A stretch of 55,055 nucleotides of DNA from an uncultured Methylotenera sp. Lineage in GTDB: Bacteria; Pseudomonadota; Gammaproteobacteria; Burkholderiales; Methylophilaceae. Location of the stretch: NCBI RefSeq assembly GCF_946479685.1, contig NZ_CAMLGS010000014.1, positions 1 to 55,055 on the forward strand, written 5' to 3'. Positions 17,925 through 26,656 of this stretch are shown one piece after another (the first letter of the stretch is position 1; each line of letters starts with the position of its first letter). The notes below the pieces were generated by a model. That model made no database searches. It saw nothing but the letters and a program-made list of their open reading frames with translations, and was not told the DNA's origin. A program made the position numbers and the translations under genes.

Positions 17925-17957
17925 ATTGTATAATTCCTTACAATTTTAGTCAACTAT
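17925..17957 (-). promoter_or_regulatory. isc operon promoter with IscR type-1-like site
   Basis: On the minus strand, TTGACT (17948-17953), 17-bp spacer, TACAAT (17925-17930): a strong sigma-70 promoter. Overlapping the -35 is ATAGTTGACTAAAAT (from 17957), matching the left half of the IscR type-1 consensus completely; the right half is degenerate. Negative autoregulation by Fe-S-loaded IscR is inferred. Confidence 0.8.
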
Positions 17958-18056
17958 TCCGGATTGTGGTTCAGTGTTGTCAGGCCTGCTGCAAATCTTG
18001 CTAACATCTGGTTTAAACCCTGCAGTTTGCTGATGGCCTGAGGTGTGCTGGTTTGG

Positions 18057-18806
18057 TTATGGCTTATGGTTGCTCGTCGGTACCTTAAACGCTTCTGCAA
18101 CTTCAGTATCGCTGCGCTCATCGGTATTTAAGCGCGCCAACTGTGCTTGCAAGTCGGCGATGGCGTGATCTTGCTTGGCGGCATGGTCAAGCAATGAGTG
18201 TATCGCTTTAATCATGGGGTCATTTTCATCATTACCAACTGCATAGGCGGCAAATCCAATTTTCTGCGCAGTTTCTTCGCGTTTTTTTGATTTTTCTTCT
18301 TCTACAATACGCGCAGGGATGCCTACCGCTGTTGCGTTGGCAGGTACATCTTTGACCACAACGGCATTAGAGCCAATCTTTGCTCCTTCGCCTATCGTGA
18401 TGGGCCCCAGTACTTTGGCGCCAGCACCGATGACGACGCCAGACTCCAGGGTAGGGTGGCGTTTGCCCTTGTTCCATGAAGTGCCGCCCAGTGTTACACC
18501 GTGGTATAGGGTACAGTCATCACCAATAATAGCGGTTTCGCCAATGACGACGCCCATGCCGTGGTCAATAAAAACACGGCGACCAATGGTGGCGCCAGGG
18601 TGAATTTCAATGCCGGTAAACCAGCGCCCGATATGCGAACAGAAGCGACCTAGCCAAAAAAAGTTAGCCTTCCAGAACCAGTGGCTTAAGCGATGCATCA
18701 GCAGTGCGTGTACGCCAGGGTAAGTGGTTAAAATTTCCCAATGCGTGCGCGCCGCAGGATCGCGCTCGAAAACAATAGAAATATCTTCTTTTATGTGGTC
18801 AAACAT
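18057..18806 (-). CDS. cysE: Serine O-acetyltransferase
   Basis: Makes O-acetylserine for cysteine synthesis. About 249 residues. Start at ATG 18806 ([19 protein letters not shown]), the usual N-terminus of the short beta-type CysE; the in-frame extension to 18860 is not typical. N-terminal helical part, then the left-handed beta-helix with hexapeptide repeats ([22 protein letters not shown]) and catalytic residues in [20 protein letters not shown]. Divergence at the C-terminus after PARIV. Its position upstream of iscR fits sulfur supply to the isc operon. Confidence 0.94.
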   Translation of the reverse strand: MFDHIKEDISIVFERDPAARTHWEILTTYPGVHALLMHRLSHWFWKANFFWLGRFCSHIGRWFTGIEIHPGATIGRRVFIDHGMGVVIGETAIIGDDCTLYHGVTLGGTSWNKGKRHPTLESGVVIGAGAKVLGPITIGEGAKIGSNAVVVKDVPANATAVGIPARIVEEEKSKKREETAQKIGFAAYAVGNDENDPMIKAIHSLLDHAAKQDHAIADLQAQLARLNTDERSDTEVAEAFKVPTSNHKP

Positions 18807-18878
18807 GTGGTCGGGCGTTGTTTTTATGTTGGTTTTAAATAGGGCGTAATTATGCCACAAACAACAATGGTTGACTAA

Positions 18879-18903
18879 TTTACTAGGGCACTTTTACTAG
18901 GAC
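18879..18903. repeat. 12-13-bp tandem duplication upstream of cysE
   Basis: TTTACTAGGGCAC (18879-18891) followed by TTTTACTAGGAC (18892-18903), then a partial TCTAG. Intergenic. Confidence 0.6.
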
Positions 18904-18969
18904 TCTAGTGTGAGCCTTGTTGCAGAGGTACATCAACCTCACCACTAAGTGATACTTAAACTTAGCCAA

Positions 18970-20022
18970 TCAACACTGGCTGCTTGCGCAGTCATCATTA
19001 GTTTTGATGCCTAGTTTCTCATTTAATTGCATTGCTGAGTCTTTATCCAGCTGATCCAGTAATGCAGCGGTTTTGATGGCTTCATCTTTATGGCCTGATT
19101 CTGCAGCGATGATGCCCAAATATAGCAAGGCATTGGCGTGGTGTTTGTTTTGTGCGTAAAGCTGGCTGAAATGCTGCTGGGCACTATTGGTTTCTTTTAG
19201 ATTGTACTCGGCAATGGCTAAGTAGTTAATGGCTTCACTGGTGGATGGCTCGGCTAGCACCCACTCGCTGGCTATTTTCTTTAAGGCTTCCCAGTCGTGG
19301 GTTTGAAAAGGTTGAATCACGCGCATGAAGTAAGGGCGTTTTTCTTCAGGGGCGTCCCAAAACGGGAGCTCGCTTTTGGTATCAAGGCTGATTTCTGGCT
19401 GTTTAAGTAAATTTTTAATCCACTCTACCGGTAAGTTATAGTAAAACGCGTTGCGTCCTGGGCTTTTCAGGGCGATGATGCCCACTAGCTTGCCCTCATC
19501 GTTGAACATGGCACCGCCGCTGGACCCTAATCTAAAGTCATTGGATGCGCGGATAATCACGCTGTCATCCATAGGGTAGAGTGCTTTCACTGCGCCATAG
19601 GTGGTCAGTGGCCTAGGTGAATTATTGGGGAAGCTGATAGTGAACACGGATTGTTCGTATTGCAGGTTGGTGCTTTCGCCCAGTGTTGCAATCGTCGTAT
19701 CTAGACTGTCAAACCCAGTGATGCAAAGATCATGCTCCCAGTCTGCCTTAAGGCTGGTGGCGCGGTGGCTTTCACCAAATTTGATGACGTTAATCGCGTA
19801 AGCATTGGCGATGACATGGCAGTTGGTCGCGACTTGGTCCTTTGCCACTACAACACCAGAGCCCACACCATAACGGCCATTAGGCAGCACTACGCGAATC
19901 TTTACTACGGTGGATTTGAGCGCATACACCAAGCTATCAGGCGGAGTAGCGATAGCCGGGCTGTAGGTGAAAATACAGCCCATGCCGAATAGAAAACCAA
20001 GACCTAATGTCAGTTTGCGCAT
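18970..20022 (-). CDS. Exported trypsin-like serine protease with TPR-type tail
   Basis: About 350 residues: signal peptide (MRKLTLGLGFLFGMGCIF...AIA), then a chymotrypsin-fold domain with His (TNCHVIA), Asp (WEHDLCITGFD) and Ser (GSSGGAMFN), arranged as in DegP/HtrA-type proteases but without a PDZ domain. The last ~120 residues are helical and TPR/Sel1-like (AINYLAIAEYNLKETNSAQQHFSQLY, ANALLYLGIIAAESGHKDEA), and the protein ends CASSQC. ATG 20022 is chosen over 20040 because GGAG lies 8 bp ahead. Periplasmic. The target is unknown. Confidence 0.82.
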   Translation of the reverse strand: MRKLTLGLGFLFGMGCIFTYSPAIATPPDSLVYALKSTVVKIRVVLPNGRYGVGSGVVVAKDQVATNCHVIANAYAINVIKFGESHRATSLKADWEHDLCITGFDSLDTTIATLGESTNLQYEQSVFTISFPNNSPRPLTTYGAVKALYPMDDSVIIRASNDFRLGSSGGAMFNDEGKLVGIIALKSPGRNAFYYNLPVEWIKNLLKQPEISLDTKSELPFWDAPEEKRPYFMRVIQPFQTHDWEALKKIASEWVLAEPSTSEAINYLAIAEYNLKETNSAQQHFSQLYAQNKHHANALLYLGIIAAESGHKDEAIKTAALLDQLDKDSAMQLNEKLGIKTNDDCASSQC

Positions 20023-20162
20023 CAAAGAATCTCCAAACATTTGGATAAAACTTGATAGAACTATTTTGGTAAGAAAATAGTGATGGAAAAAAGTTCGATC
20101 ACTTCAAAATAATGCCTTATCTAACAACGATTTACTGCTAATCAGTTACTGTATGGTGCTGC

Positions 20163-20906
20163 TTAGTATTTTTGATGCTTTTTTGGTGTAACTGATAAAG
20201 TGAGTATACCTCTGAGTAGGTTGACTTCTTCTTTTTCTAACTTGGCGCGTGCGTAAATACGACGTATGCGTTCGCTCAGTTTTTTAGGAGCGGTAGGGTT
20301 GAGGTAACCAATTTTAATCAGTGTATCTTCCAAGTGCGCATAAAAACCTTCAAGCGCTTCGTTAGTGGCAAGCTCTGGCGGGTTTTCTGCCGCGTCTAAC
20401 TTGCCTTCCAAAATTGCCATGCGAATCTCATAAGTCATCACTTGTACTGCCGCGGCCAGGTTTAGCGATGAGTACTCAGGGTTGGCTGGAATCATGGCCA
20501 GCAGTTGACAGCAGTCTAACTCGGCGTTGGATAGGCCGCTCATTTCAGTGCCAAACACTAAAGCAATCGGCTGATTTTGTGCAATCGAAGCCGCACGGTG
20601 CGCAGCTTCACGCACGTTGACTAATTCGTGCGAGATTTGTCTTTTACGTGCGCTCATGCCGATAGCGAGCACACAGCCAGTAAGCGCCTCTTGCAAACTG
20701 CTGCAGACGGTAGCCGTATCTAGTAAGTCAGCAGCACCGGTAGCGAGTGAGGTGGCTTGCGGGTCTGGAAAGTGTAGTGGGTTTACCAAATACAGGTGCT
20801 TTAAGCCCATGGTTTTCATGGCACGCGCGGTTGATCCAATATTGCCAGGGTGACTGGTTTGGCATAAAACGACACGGATGTTATTGAAAATGTTTTGTTT
20901 ATCCAC
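20163..20906 (-). CDS. trmJ: tRNA (cytidine/uridine-32-2'-O)-methyltransferase TrmJ
   Basis: SPOUT-fold methyltransferase modifying position 32 of the tRNA anticodon loop. 247 residues. Motif 1 VVLCQTSHPGNIGSTARAMK, motif 2 IALVFGTEMSGLSNAEL, motif 3 NPEYSSLNLAAAVQVMTYE: the SpoU set in order with the trefoil knot region. C-terminal helical extension. Divergent from suhB. In betaproteobacteria it commonly lies near cysE and iscR, as here. Confidence 0.94.
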   Translation of the reverse strand: MDKQNIFNNIRVVLCQTSHPGNIGSTARAMKTMGLKHLYLVNPLHFPDPQATSLATGAADLLDTATVCSSLQEALTGCVLAIGMSARKRQISHELVNVREAAHRAASIAQNQPIALVFGTEMSGLSNAELDCCQLLAMIPANPEYSSLNLAAAVQVMTYEIRMAILEGKLDAAENPPELATNEALEGFYAHLEDTLIKIGYLNPTAPKKLSERIRRIYARAKLEKEEVNLLRGILTLSVTPKKHQKY

Positions 20907-20953
20907 TTGGCTGACCTAAATTGTTAAAAATTATTTACTTAGCCAACCTTAAA

Positions 20954-20997
20954 TTGATACTAAAAATCTTAATTTGATACTAAGAGTTTGGTATTAA
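20954..20997. repeat. Irregular direct repeats between trmJ and suhB
   Basis: TTGATACTAA at 20954-20963 and 20974-20983, with a diverged TTGGTATTAA at 20988-20997. They lie in the divergent promoter region and could be regulator sites or simple duplications. Confidence 0.5.
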
Positions 20998-21050
20998 GGT
21001 CGATTAAAAGTTAAAATAACATTTTATCAGCTCTTTAAGAAAAACTAGTC

Positions 21051-21863
21051 ATGCATCCAATGCTATCTATCGCAGTAAAAGCCGCTCGTGAAGCGGGCCG
21101 TATTATTAACCGGGCTTCACACGATGTAGGCTCAATCAGTATCCAAACCAAAGACTACAACGATTTTGTCAGCGAAGTGGACAGGTCAGCCGAGCAGGCA
21201 ATTATTGATGTGTTGAAAGATGCTTATCCTGATCATGGTTTCTGGGGCGAAGAAAGCGGCCATGATAACCATGAGGCCGATAATATCTGGATTATCGACC
21301 CTTTAGATGGCACGACTAATTTCTTGCATGGCTTTCCGCAATACTGCATCTCTATTGCCTTACAGCAAAAAGGTGTGCTGACCCAGGCAGTGATTTATGA
21401 TCCAGTGCGTAATGATTTATTTACGGCAACTAAAGGTCGTGGTGCATTCTTAAACGATAAACGTATCCGTGTAAGCAACCGTAGCAAGCTGCAGGATTCA
21501 TTGATTGCAACCGGCTTCCCATACCGCGACTTTACTCATTTGGATAGCTACTTAGGTATGTTGAAAGACATGATTAAGAAAACTACAGGTATCCGTCGTC
21601 CTGGTTCTGCTGCTTTGGATTTAGCTTATGTGGCTGTGGGTTGGGTGGATGGCTTCTTTGAAATTAATTTATCTGCATGGGATATCGCTGCGGGTGGTTT
21701 GATTGTGCAAGAAGCTGGCGGCATCGTAGGTGACTTTGAAGGTAACGAAAGCTGGTTAGAAACCGGTAATATCGTTGCAGCTAACCCAAAAGTGTTTGCG
21801 CAAATGTTGCAGGTTCTTAATCCACATTTAACACCAGCATTGCAAACGCCTAAAAACGCTTAA
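21051..21863 (+). CDS. suhB: Inositol-1-monophosphatase family protein SuhB
   Basis: Mg-dependent phosphatase; SuhB also acts with Nus factors in rRNA transcription in enterobacteria. 270 residues. Metal-binding motifs [20 protein letters not shown] and [15 protein letters not shown] are intact. Cytoplasmic. Transcribed away from trmJ. Confidence 0.94.
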   Translation: MHPMLSIAVKAAREAGRIINRASHDVGSISIQTKDYNDFVSEVDRSAEQAIIDVLKDAYPDHGFWGEESGHDNHEADNIWIIDPLDGTTNFLHGFPQYCISIALQQKGVLTQAVIYDPVRNDLFTATKGRGAFLNDKRIRVSNRSKLQDSLIATGFPYRDFTHLDSYLGMLKDMIKKTTGIRRPGSAALDLAYVAVGWVDGFFEINLSAWDIAAGGLIVQEAGGIVGDFEGNESWLETGNIVAANPKVFAQMLQVLNPHLTPALQTPKNA

Positions 21864-21884
21864 GTTTTACTGATTGTGTATCAT

Positions 21885-21909
21885 ACGTCTGCCAGCCCTT
21901 GGCAGACGT
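21885..21909 (+). terminator. Hairpin terminator candidate after suhB
   Basis: ACGTCTGCCA (21885-21894) / TGGCAGACGT (21900-21909), perfect 10-bp stem, 5-base loop. The following bases are CTCTCATT, a poor T tract, so it may act weakly or with Rho. Confidence 0.65.
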
Positions 21910-22238
21910 CTCTCATTACTCAGGTACTTCTTGAGTTACTCGCGCTATATGTTGCCAGCCCTTTACTAGCTTGGTATTTGCAATCTTATTTAGCCTAACT
22001 ATTTATTTAGCCTAAGCATTCACTAAAATTTAAGTGATAATGAATTTTATGGCGTGATGCTGGTCTGCTTAACCATAAGCTTTAAATAATTCCACTGCAT
22101 TCAGTTGTGCTGAATGTACATTCCCGGTAGCGCATGCGGCTGTATAGTATGGGGCGAGCCTGTACCGTATCAGTTTTTCTTGCACCGTATTAATATCTCT
22201 TGATTTGATAATACTGCCTTGTTTTACATGGAGACCTA
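21910..22238. other. Intergenic region upstream of the Gcr-family gene
   Basis: No gene seen. It holds an exact 13-bp repeat, TTATTTAGCCTAA, at 21986-21998 and 22003-22015 (period 17). A 7-bp inverted repeat, CATTCAG (22098-22104) / CTGAATG (22110-22116), lies 122 bp ahead of the next ATG and is a possible operator or small hairpin. Confidence 0.5.
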
Positions 22239-24284
22239 ATGAATATGAGTGATCAAATGATTAGCCATGCCAATTTACTAGAACAGGCATTCGAACAGCA
22301 TACCCGTCATGCCGATGCTCACCAGCTAGTTGCAGATTTGTTGGCACAGATACGCCCAGCCAAGCCGGAGCAAACTGATGTGGCGGTTAAATCTGTACAG
22401 GCACTTTGTTATTTGTTGAGTACTGACGCTGCAAAAGCTAGCCAATTGCGAGAGGCTATCTTGCAGTTGCTGAGTGCTTACAATCCATTGTCTTTATTTT
22501 TAACTGCACGCCATTCAGTTTTTACCGGCTTCTTTTCCGAAATGCGACGCCGTATCTCGCATAAGATTCTGCCAGAGGCGCTAGATACAGCTTATCTGCT
22601 TGATTTGTTTTCAATTTTCTTCACCAAAACAACTGATGAAGTTTGGGTGAATGCGGTGCCTGATAGCGTATGGGCGGAGTTGATTGGTGTGATGCGCTTT
22701 GATTTGGCTGATAACGCATTGAGTTTGTCATGTCAGCAAAACTTGCTGGCAGCCGCGCAGGTGTTGTCGTACCGCATAGCGGCGCTGGGGCTGGAGCCAG
22801 AGTTGTTGAAAAACTATCCTGAGTTGGAGCAGCACAGTTCGCCATTTATTATGCAGCAAGCTGAATTGGCAGAGTTTATAGGTGCGCAAGATGTCGATGA
22901 TAAACATGTGGATATCAAGCATATCTTGGTGATGCTGGATCAATGTCAGGCAATTGTAGCCAAGGTGCGCAGGAATAGTGCGCTTACCGGGACTAGCATA
23001 CAGCTAACGCAGCTATTGCAACGCATCTTAAAGCAGATTGCGCGTTTAGAAGAGTTGCTCACCATTTTGCATTGTTTTCAGCATCAACAGCCTGCCGATG
23101 CGGTGATTGTGCCGTTGTTTAAGGACTTGGTATATAGCGAGTGCCATAAGAATGATTTGCACGAGTACTGGCAAGAGAATATGGAAGTGATGGCGGTGCG
23201 GGTGACCGAAAATGCGAGCCGAGCCGGTGAGCATTACATTACGGAAAGTCGCAGCGAGTATTTTGCACTGATGCGCTCGGCAATGGGGGCTGGCTTTATT
23301 ATTGCATTGATGGCCATGTTTAAACTGGTGTTGGCCAAGCAGCATTTTGCACCGCTGCTGGAGGCGATTTTATTTAGCTTGAATTATGGGTTCGGCTTTA
23401 TGTTGATTCATATCTTGCATTTCACCGTAGCGACTAAACAGCCGGCAATGACGGCGGCCGCGATTGCCGCCACTATTGATAATGCCTCAGATGGCAAAGC
23501 TAAAGATATGCATAAATTAGTTACTACCGTGACTAATACCATGCGCAGCCAAGCTGTTGCTATCTTTGGTAATGTGGTGGTAGCGATTCCCATGGCGATG
23601 CTACTGTCTTGGGCTGTGTTCTATTTCTCTGGTCATCATTTCGTTACGCCGGAAAAAGCGCATCAATTGCTGCGAGATATTCACCCACTCACTAGCGGTG
23701 CTTTCTTTTATGCAGGCATCGCCGGTGTGTGCTTATTTTTAGCAGGCTTAATTTCTGGTTATCACGACAACCTGGCTATCTATAACAAAATACCCCAGCG
23801 CTTAAAGGCGGTACGATGGCTGCAGCGTTTGTTGGGTGTGGAGCGCTTAGCACGCGTGGCGCATTATGTTGAGCATAACCTGGGTGCCTTGGCCGGTAAT
23901 TTTTACTTTGGTTGCATGCTGGGCGGAATGGGCTCGCTTGGTGTGCTGTTAGGATTGCCAATTGATATCAGGCATATTTCGTTTTCTTCTGCGTTTGTAG
24001 GCTTTGCCAGTTTTAGTCTGGACTTTATGCTGACATGGCAAGCGGCAGCCTATGCTGCATTGGGTCTTGCCCTGATCGGTTTGGGTAACTTGATTGTGAG
24101 TTTTAGTCTGGCGCTGTATGTTGCTATGAAGTCCAGAAAAGTGCATTTCAATGACTGGCGTTTATTGCTGCGTAATTTAGGTAGCAGGCTAAATCAGCAT
24201 CCTATTGAGTTTATCTTGCCACCTAAGGATGTGCCGGTGTTGGCTGCTGACGAGGCCGCTAAGCAGCAAGAGTCGGCAGCGTAA
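22239..24284 (+). CDS. Gcr-type ('site-specific recombinase' family) membrane protein
   Basis: 681 residues. The N-terminal ~330 residues are soluble and helical. The rest has about 6-8 hydrophobic segments (AMGAGFIIALMAMFKLVL; AILFSLNYGFGFMLIHIL; AIFGNVVVAIPMAML; YAGIAGVCLFLAGLISG; FYFGCMLGGMGSLGVLLG; AYAALGLALIGLGNLIVSFSLAL). It resembles the betaproteobacterial/neisserial family called site-specific recombinase (Pfam SpecificRecomb). No tyrosine or serine recombinase catalytic signature is visible, and the topology is that of an inner-membrane protein, so the family name is doubtful. Monocistronic, with its own terminator. Confidence 0.78.
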   Translation: MNMSDQMISHANLLEQAFEQHTRHADAHQLVADLLAQIRPAKPEQTDVAVKSVQALCYLLSTDAAKASQLREAILQLLSAYNPLSLFLTARHSVFTGFFSEMRRRISHKILPEALDTAYLLDLFSIFFTKTTDEVWVNAVPDSVWAELIGVMRFDLADNALSLSCQQNLLAAAQVLSYRIAALGLEPELLKNYPELEQHSSPFIMQQAELAEFIGAQDVDDKHVDIKHILVMLDQCQAIVAKVRRNSALTGTSIQLTQLLQRILKQIARLEELLTILHCFQHQQPADAVIVPLFKDLVYSECHKNDLHEYWQENMEVMAVRVTENASRAGEHYITESRSEYFALMRSAMGAGFIIALMAMFKLVLAKQHFAPLLEAILFSLNYGFGFMLIHILHFTVATKQPAMTAAAIAATIDNASDGKAKDMHKLVTTVTNTMRSQAVAIFGNVVVAIPMAMLLSWAVFYFSGHHFVTPEKAHQLLRDIHPLTSGAFFYAGIAGVCLFLAGLISGYHDNLAIYNKIPQRLKAVRWLQRLLGVERLARVAHYVEHNLGALAGNFYFGCMLGGMGSLGVLLGLPIDIRHISFSSAFVGFASFSLDFMLTWQAAAYAALGLALIGLGNLIVSFSLALYVAMKSRKVHFNDWRLLLRNLGSRLNQHPIEFILPPKDVPVLAADEAAKQQESAA

Positions 24285-24409
24285 CTGTAGGCACCTTTAT
24301 TAGGCTAAGCGTTCACGCAGTTATTTTTTGTAAATGCAATGTATTGAAATATAATCTGCTTTATAGCTTTTCAGCAGGGTTTGCTATTGATAGCTGGCTT
24401 TATTAGGTT

Positions 24410-24438
24410 GCGAGCAATGCTGTTTGCTCGCTTTTCTT
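24410..24438 (+). terminator. Rho-independent terminator
   Basis: GCGAGCAA (24410-24417) / TTGCTCGC (24424-24431), 6-base loop, followed by TTTTCTT. Confidence 0.88.
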
Positions 24439-24516
24439 AATATCCTGTCATTAGTTAGCTCAATAGCTGTGTTCAATAGCAGGGTTAAGTTGTAATTGTT
24501 ATTTACAAAATTATAC

Positions 24517-24546
24517 TTGACATATAGTACGGAACCTTAATATCAT
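24517..24546 (+). promoter_or_regulatory. Promoter of the marR-efflux operon
   Basis: TTGACA (24517-24522), 18-bp spacer, TATCAT (24541-24546). The expected start point, about 24553, is only ~4 bases before the ATG at 24557, so the first transcript would be almost leaderless. No strong MarR palindrome is evident; TACTTGACATATAGTA (24515-24530) is weakly symmetric. Confidence 0.7.
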
Positions 24547-24556
24547 CGTCCTTACT

Positions 24557-25060
24557 ATGTTGCTACTTAAAGATTTACCTACAGTTAAAAGCTTGGAAAA
24601 ATTCGCGGAACGCTATCCAGATGCGGATACGCACGCCATTTCTGACTTTGCCAACTTGCTGCGCGCATGTTCGGATATTTCTGATGCTTTGGATAAATTA
24701 TTAGGTCGGCACGGTTTGCTGCAGGGGCGCTGGTGGATACTGGTGTTGTTGATGCGCAAAGATGATTTAACGTCTTCCCCATCTGAGCTTGCAGAAAAAG
24801 TGGGTGTAACCAAAGCCACGATGACAGGTTTTATTGATAATTTGGAGCGGGAAGGGCTGATTACACGCTTTATGGATAGTGTGGATCGCCGCAAGTTTTT
24901 AATTAAACTGACCGCAGCCGGACAGCAAAAGCTGGATGACGTAATGCCAGATTACCATAAGAAAGTACATGCGTTAATGACAGTACTGGCCGATGAAGAG
25001 CGCGCTGCAATGATTAACAGCCTGAAGCTATTGGCCGCCAATATAGATGTAATGAAATAA
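24557..25060 (+). CDS. MarR-family transcriptional regulator
   Basis: 167 residues. Winged helix around ELAEKVGVTKATMTGFIDNLEREGLITR and the wing DSVDRRKFLIKLTAAG, the MarR DRR signature. Helical dimerisation ends. Probably represses the efflux genes that follow 39 bp downstream; the ligand is likely an aromatic acid or similar efflux substrate (inference). The nearest upstream sequence shows no ribosome binding site, in line with a nearly leaderless mRNA. Confidence 0.88.
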   Translation: MLLLKDLPTVKSLEKFAERYPDADTHAISDFANLLRACSDISDALDKLLGRHGLLQGRWWILVLLMRKDDLTSSPSELAEKVGVTKATMTGFIDNLEREGLITRFMDSVDRRKFLIKLTAAGQQKLDDVMPDYHKKVHALMTVLADEERAAMINSLKLLAANIDVMK

Positions 25061-25099
25061 CGATATTTTTTTGCCTAATTAGTTAGGAACCAAATAAAA

Positions 25100-26656
25100 T
25101 TGAAATTTACATTTAAACAATCCAAGCAAGCAATCCATGCGGTGAATGCCGCAGTGTTTATTCCTGCCATTGCTAAGCTGAGCTTATGCTGTAGTATCGG
25201 CTTATGCTTTAGTATCGTTTTATTGGCCGGCTGCGTCAGCATGTCTGGCATCACCCCAAAATCTGAATTAGTAAAACCAGGCAAACTAGATGCCGGAAAA
25301 ACCATCACTAGCGCTACAACCATTGCATGGCCGAAACAGGATTGGTGGAAGATTTATCATGACCCGCAATTAGATAGCTTGATTGCCAAAGCCGTGGATG
25401 GCAGCCCTACCTTAAACGCAGCTAAAGCCAGAGTAGCGCTTACGCAGGCCATCGCAGATAGTACGCATGCAGAAACCTTGCCTAATATCAGTGGTAATGT
25501 TTCCATCGTGCGCGAGCGCTTTACTGAACTACAGTTTATTCCACCGCCTTGGGGTGGACATTCAGATTGGAACAACAAAGCGACCATCGCATTAGCGCAT
25601 GATTTGGATTTATGGGGGCGTCAGGAAAGTATTTGGCATGGCGCATTGGATGAGACTAAAGCTGCCGCGGCAGAAATGCAGCAAGTGAAACTGGGGCTGG
25701 AGTCTGCCATTATCCGTAGCTATGTACAATTAGCCATGGAGTTTGCGTTGCGTGACATCGCTGAGGAGCACCAAGCGCAGTTGAAAGAGCGCGCTGCAAT
25801 TGCGCGCCGCGCATTGGCTGCAGGCATTGCGACGCAACTGGAAGTAATAGAAACGGAGACACCGCTGCCCACTGCGCATGCCCATATAGAGGCGATTAAC
25901 GCACGTATTGATTTGTTGCGCCACCAGTTAGCCGCGCTCTCTGGCCAAGGCCCAGGTGCGGGTGAAGCAATACAGCGCCCAAGCTTATCGCTTGATCAGT
26001 TGGTTGGTTTGCCAGATCAATTGCCGGCTAATTTAATTGGCCGTCGCCCAGATGTGCTGGCATATAGATGGCATGTAGAGGCTGCATCGCACAATATTAA
26101 GGGGGCCAAAGCTGCATTTTACCCAAACATTAACTTGCTTGCTTTTGTTGGGTTTCAGGCACTAGGCTTTAATCAGCTATTGTCTAGCGCGGCAGGTATC
26201 GCCGGGGTAGGGCCGGCAATCACGTTGCCGATATTTGATGGTGGCCGACGTCGCGGTAATTTATCTGCTAAAACAGCGTCTTATGATATTGCGGTTGAAA
26301 ATTATAACGAGGCGGTAATCCGCGCTTTGCAAGACGTATCTGACCAACTGGTAATACTGCAATCTAACGTTAAGCAACGCAAAGATGCCTCGCTTGCATT
26401 GGCAACCGCACACAAAGCACATACCTTGGCGGAAAAAAGCTATCACGCTGGATTGACCAATTATCAACATGTACTGGAAACGCATGCTGTTGTACTCAGG
26501 CAGCAGGAAATCTCGACTCAATTAGAGGCGGTTTGGTTGGATGGCTATGCGAATCTGATGCGCGCACTTGGCGGTGGAACGGTAGAGTATCGCTTGGATG
26601 AGTATGGCGCAGAGCAGGGGCTGCCAACTACTACAGGTGTGACGGAGCACCAGTAA
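25100..26656 (+). CDS. Outer-membrane efflux lipoprotein, NodT family
   Basis: TolC-like outer-membrane channel. 518 residues starting at TTG 25100 with AGGA at 25085-25088. The hydrophobic leader ends in a lipobox, VLLAGC, with the lipidated cysteine near residue 45, an unusually long leader. Two OEP repeats follow (NAAKARVALTQAIADSTHAETLPNISG; ARRALAAGIATQLEVIETE; RRPDVLAYRWHVEAASHNIKGAKAAFYPNI). Its stop shares one base with the ATG of the FUSC gene, so the two are translationally coupled. Confidence 0.88.
   Translation: MKFTFKQSKQAIHAVNAAVFIPAIAKLSLCCSIGLCFSIVLLAGCVSMSGITPKSELVKPGKLDAGKTITSATTIAWPKQDWWKIYHDPQLDSLIAKAVDGSPTLNAAKARVALTQAIADSTHAETLPNISGNVSIVRERFTELQFIPPPWGGHSDWNNKATIALAHDLDLWGRQESIWHGALDETKAAAAEMQQVKLGLESAIIRSYVQLAMEFALRDIAEEHQAQLKERAAIARRALAAGIATQLEVIETETPLPTAHAHIEAINARIDLLRHQLAALSGQGPGAGEAIQRPSLSLDQLVGLPDQLPANLIGRRPDVLAYRWHVEAASHNIKGAKAAFYPNINLLAFVGFQALGFNQLLSSAAGIAGVGPAITLPIFDGGRRRGNLSAKTASYDIAVENYNEAVIRALQDVSDQLVILQSNVKQRKDASLALATAHKAHTLAEKSYHAGLTNYQHVLETHAVVLRQQEISTQLEAVWLDGYANLMRALGGGTVEYRLDEYGAEQGLPTTTGVTEHQ

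Larger units (their letters stand above)
24285..24556. other. Intergenic region between Gcr-family gene and marR
   Basis: No gene seen. It holds the terminator at 24410-24438 and the MarR-gene promoter at 24517-24546. Confidence 0.6.

Noticed and set aside
22239..24284. Mobile element or integrase based on the 'recombinase' family name
   Set aside because: No catalytic motif, no flanking repeats or att-like sites, and a membrane-protein topology.
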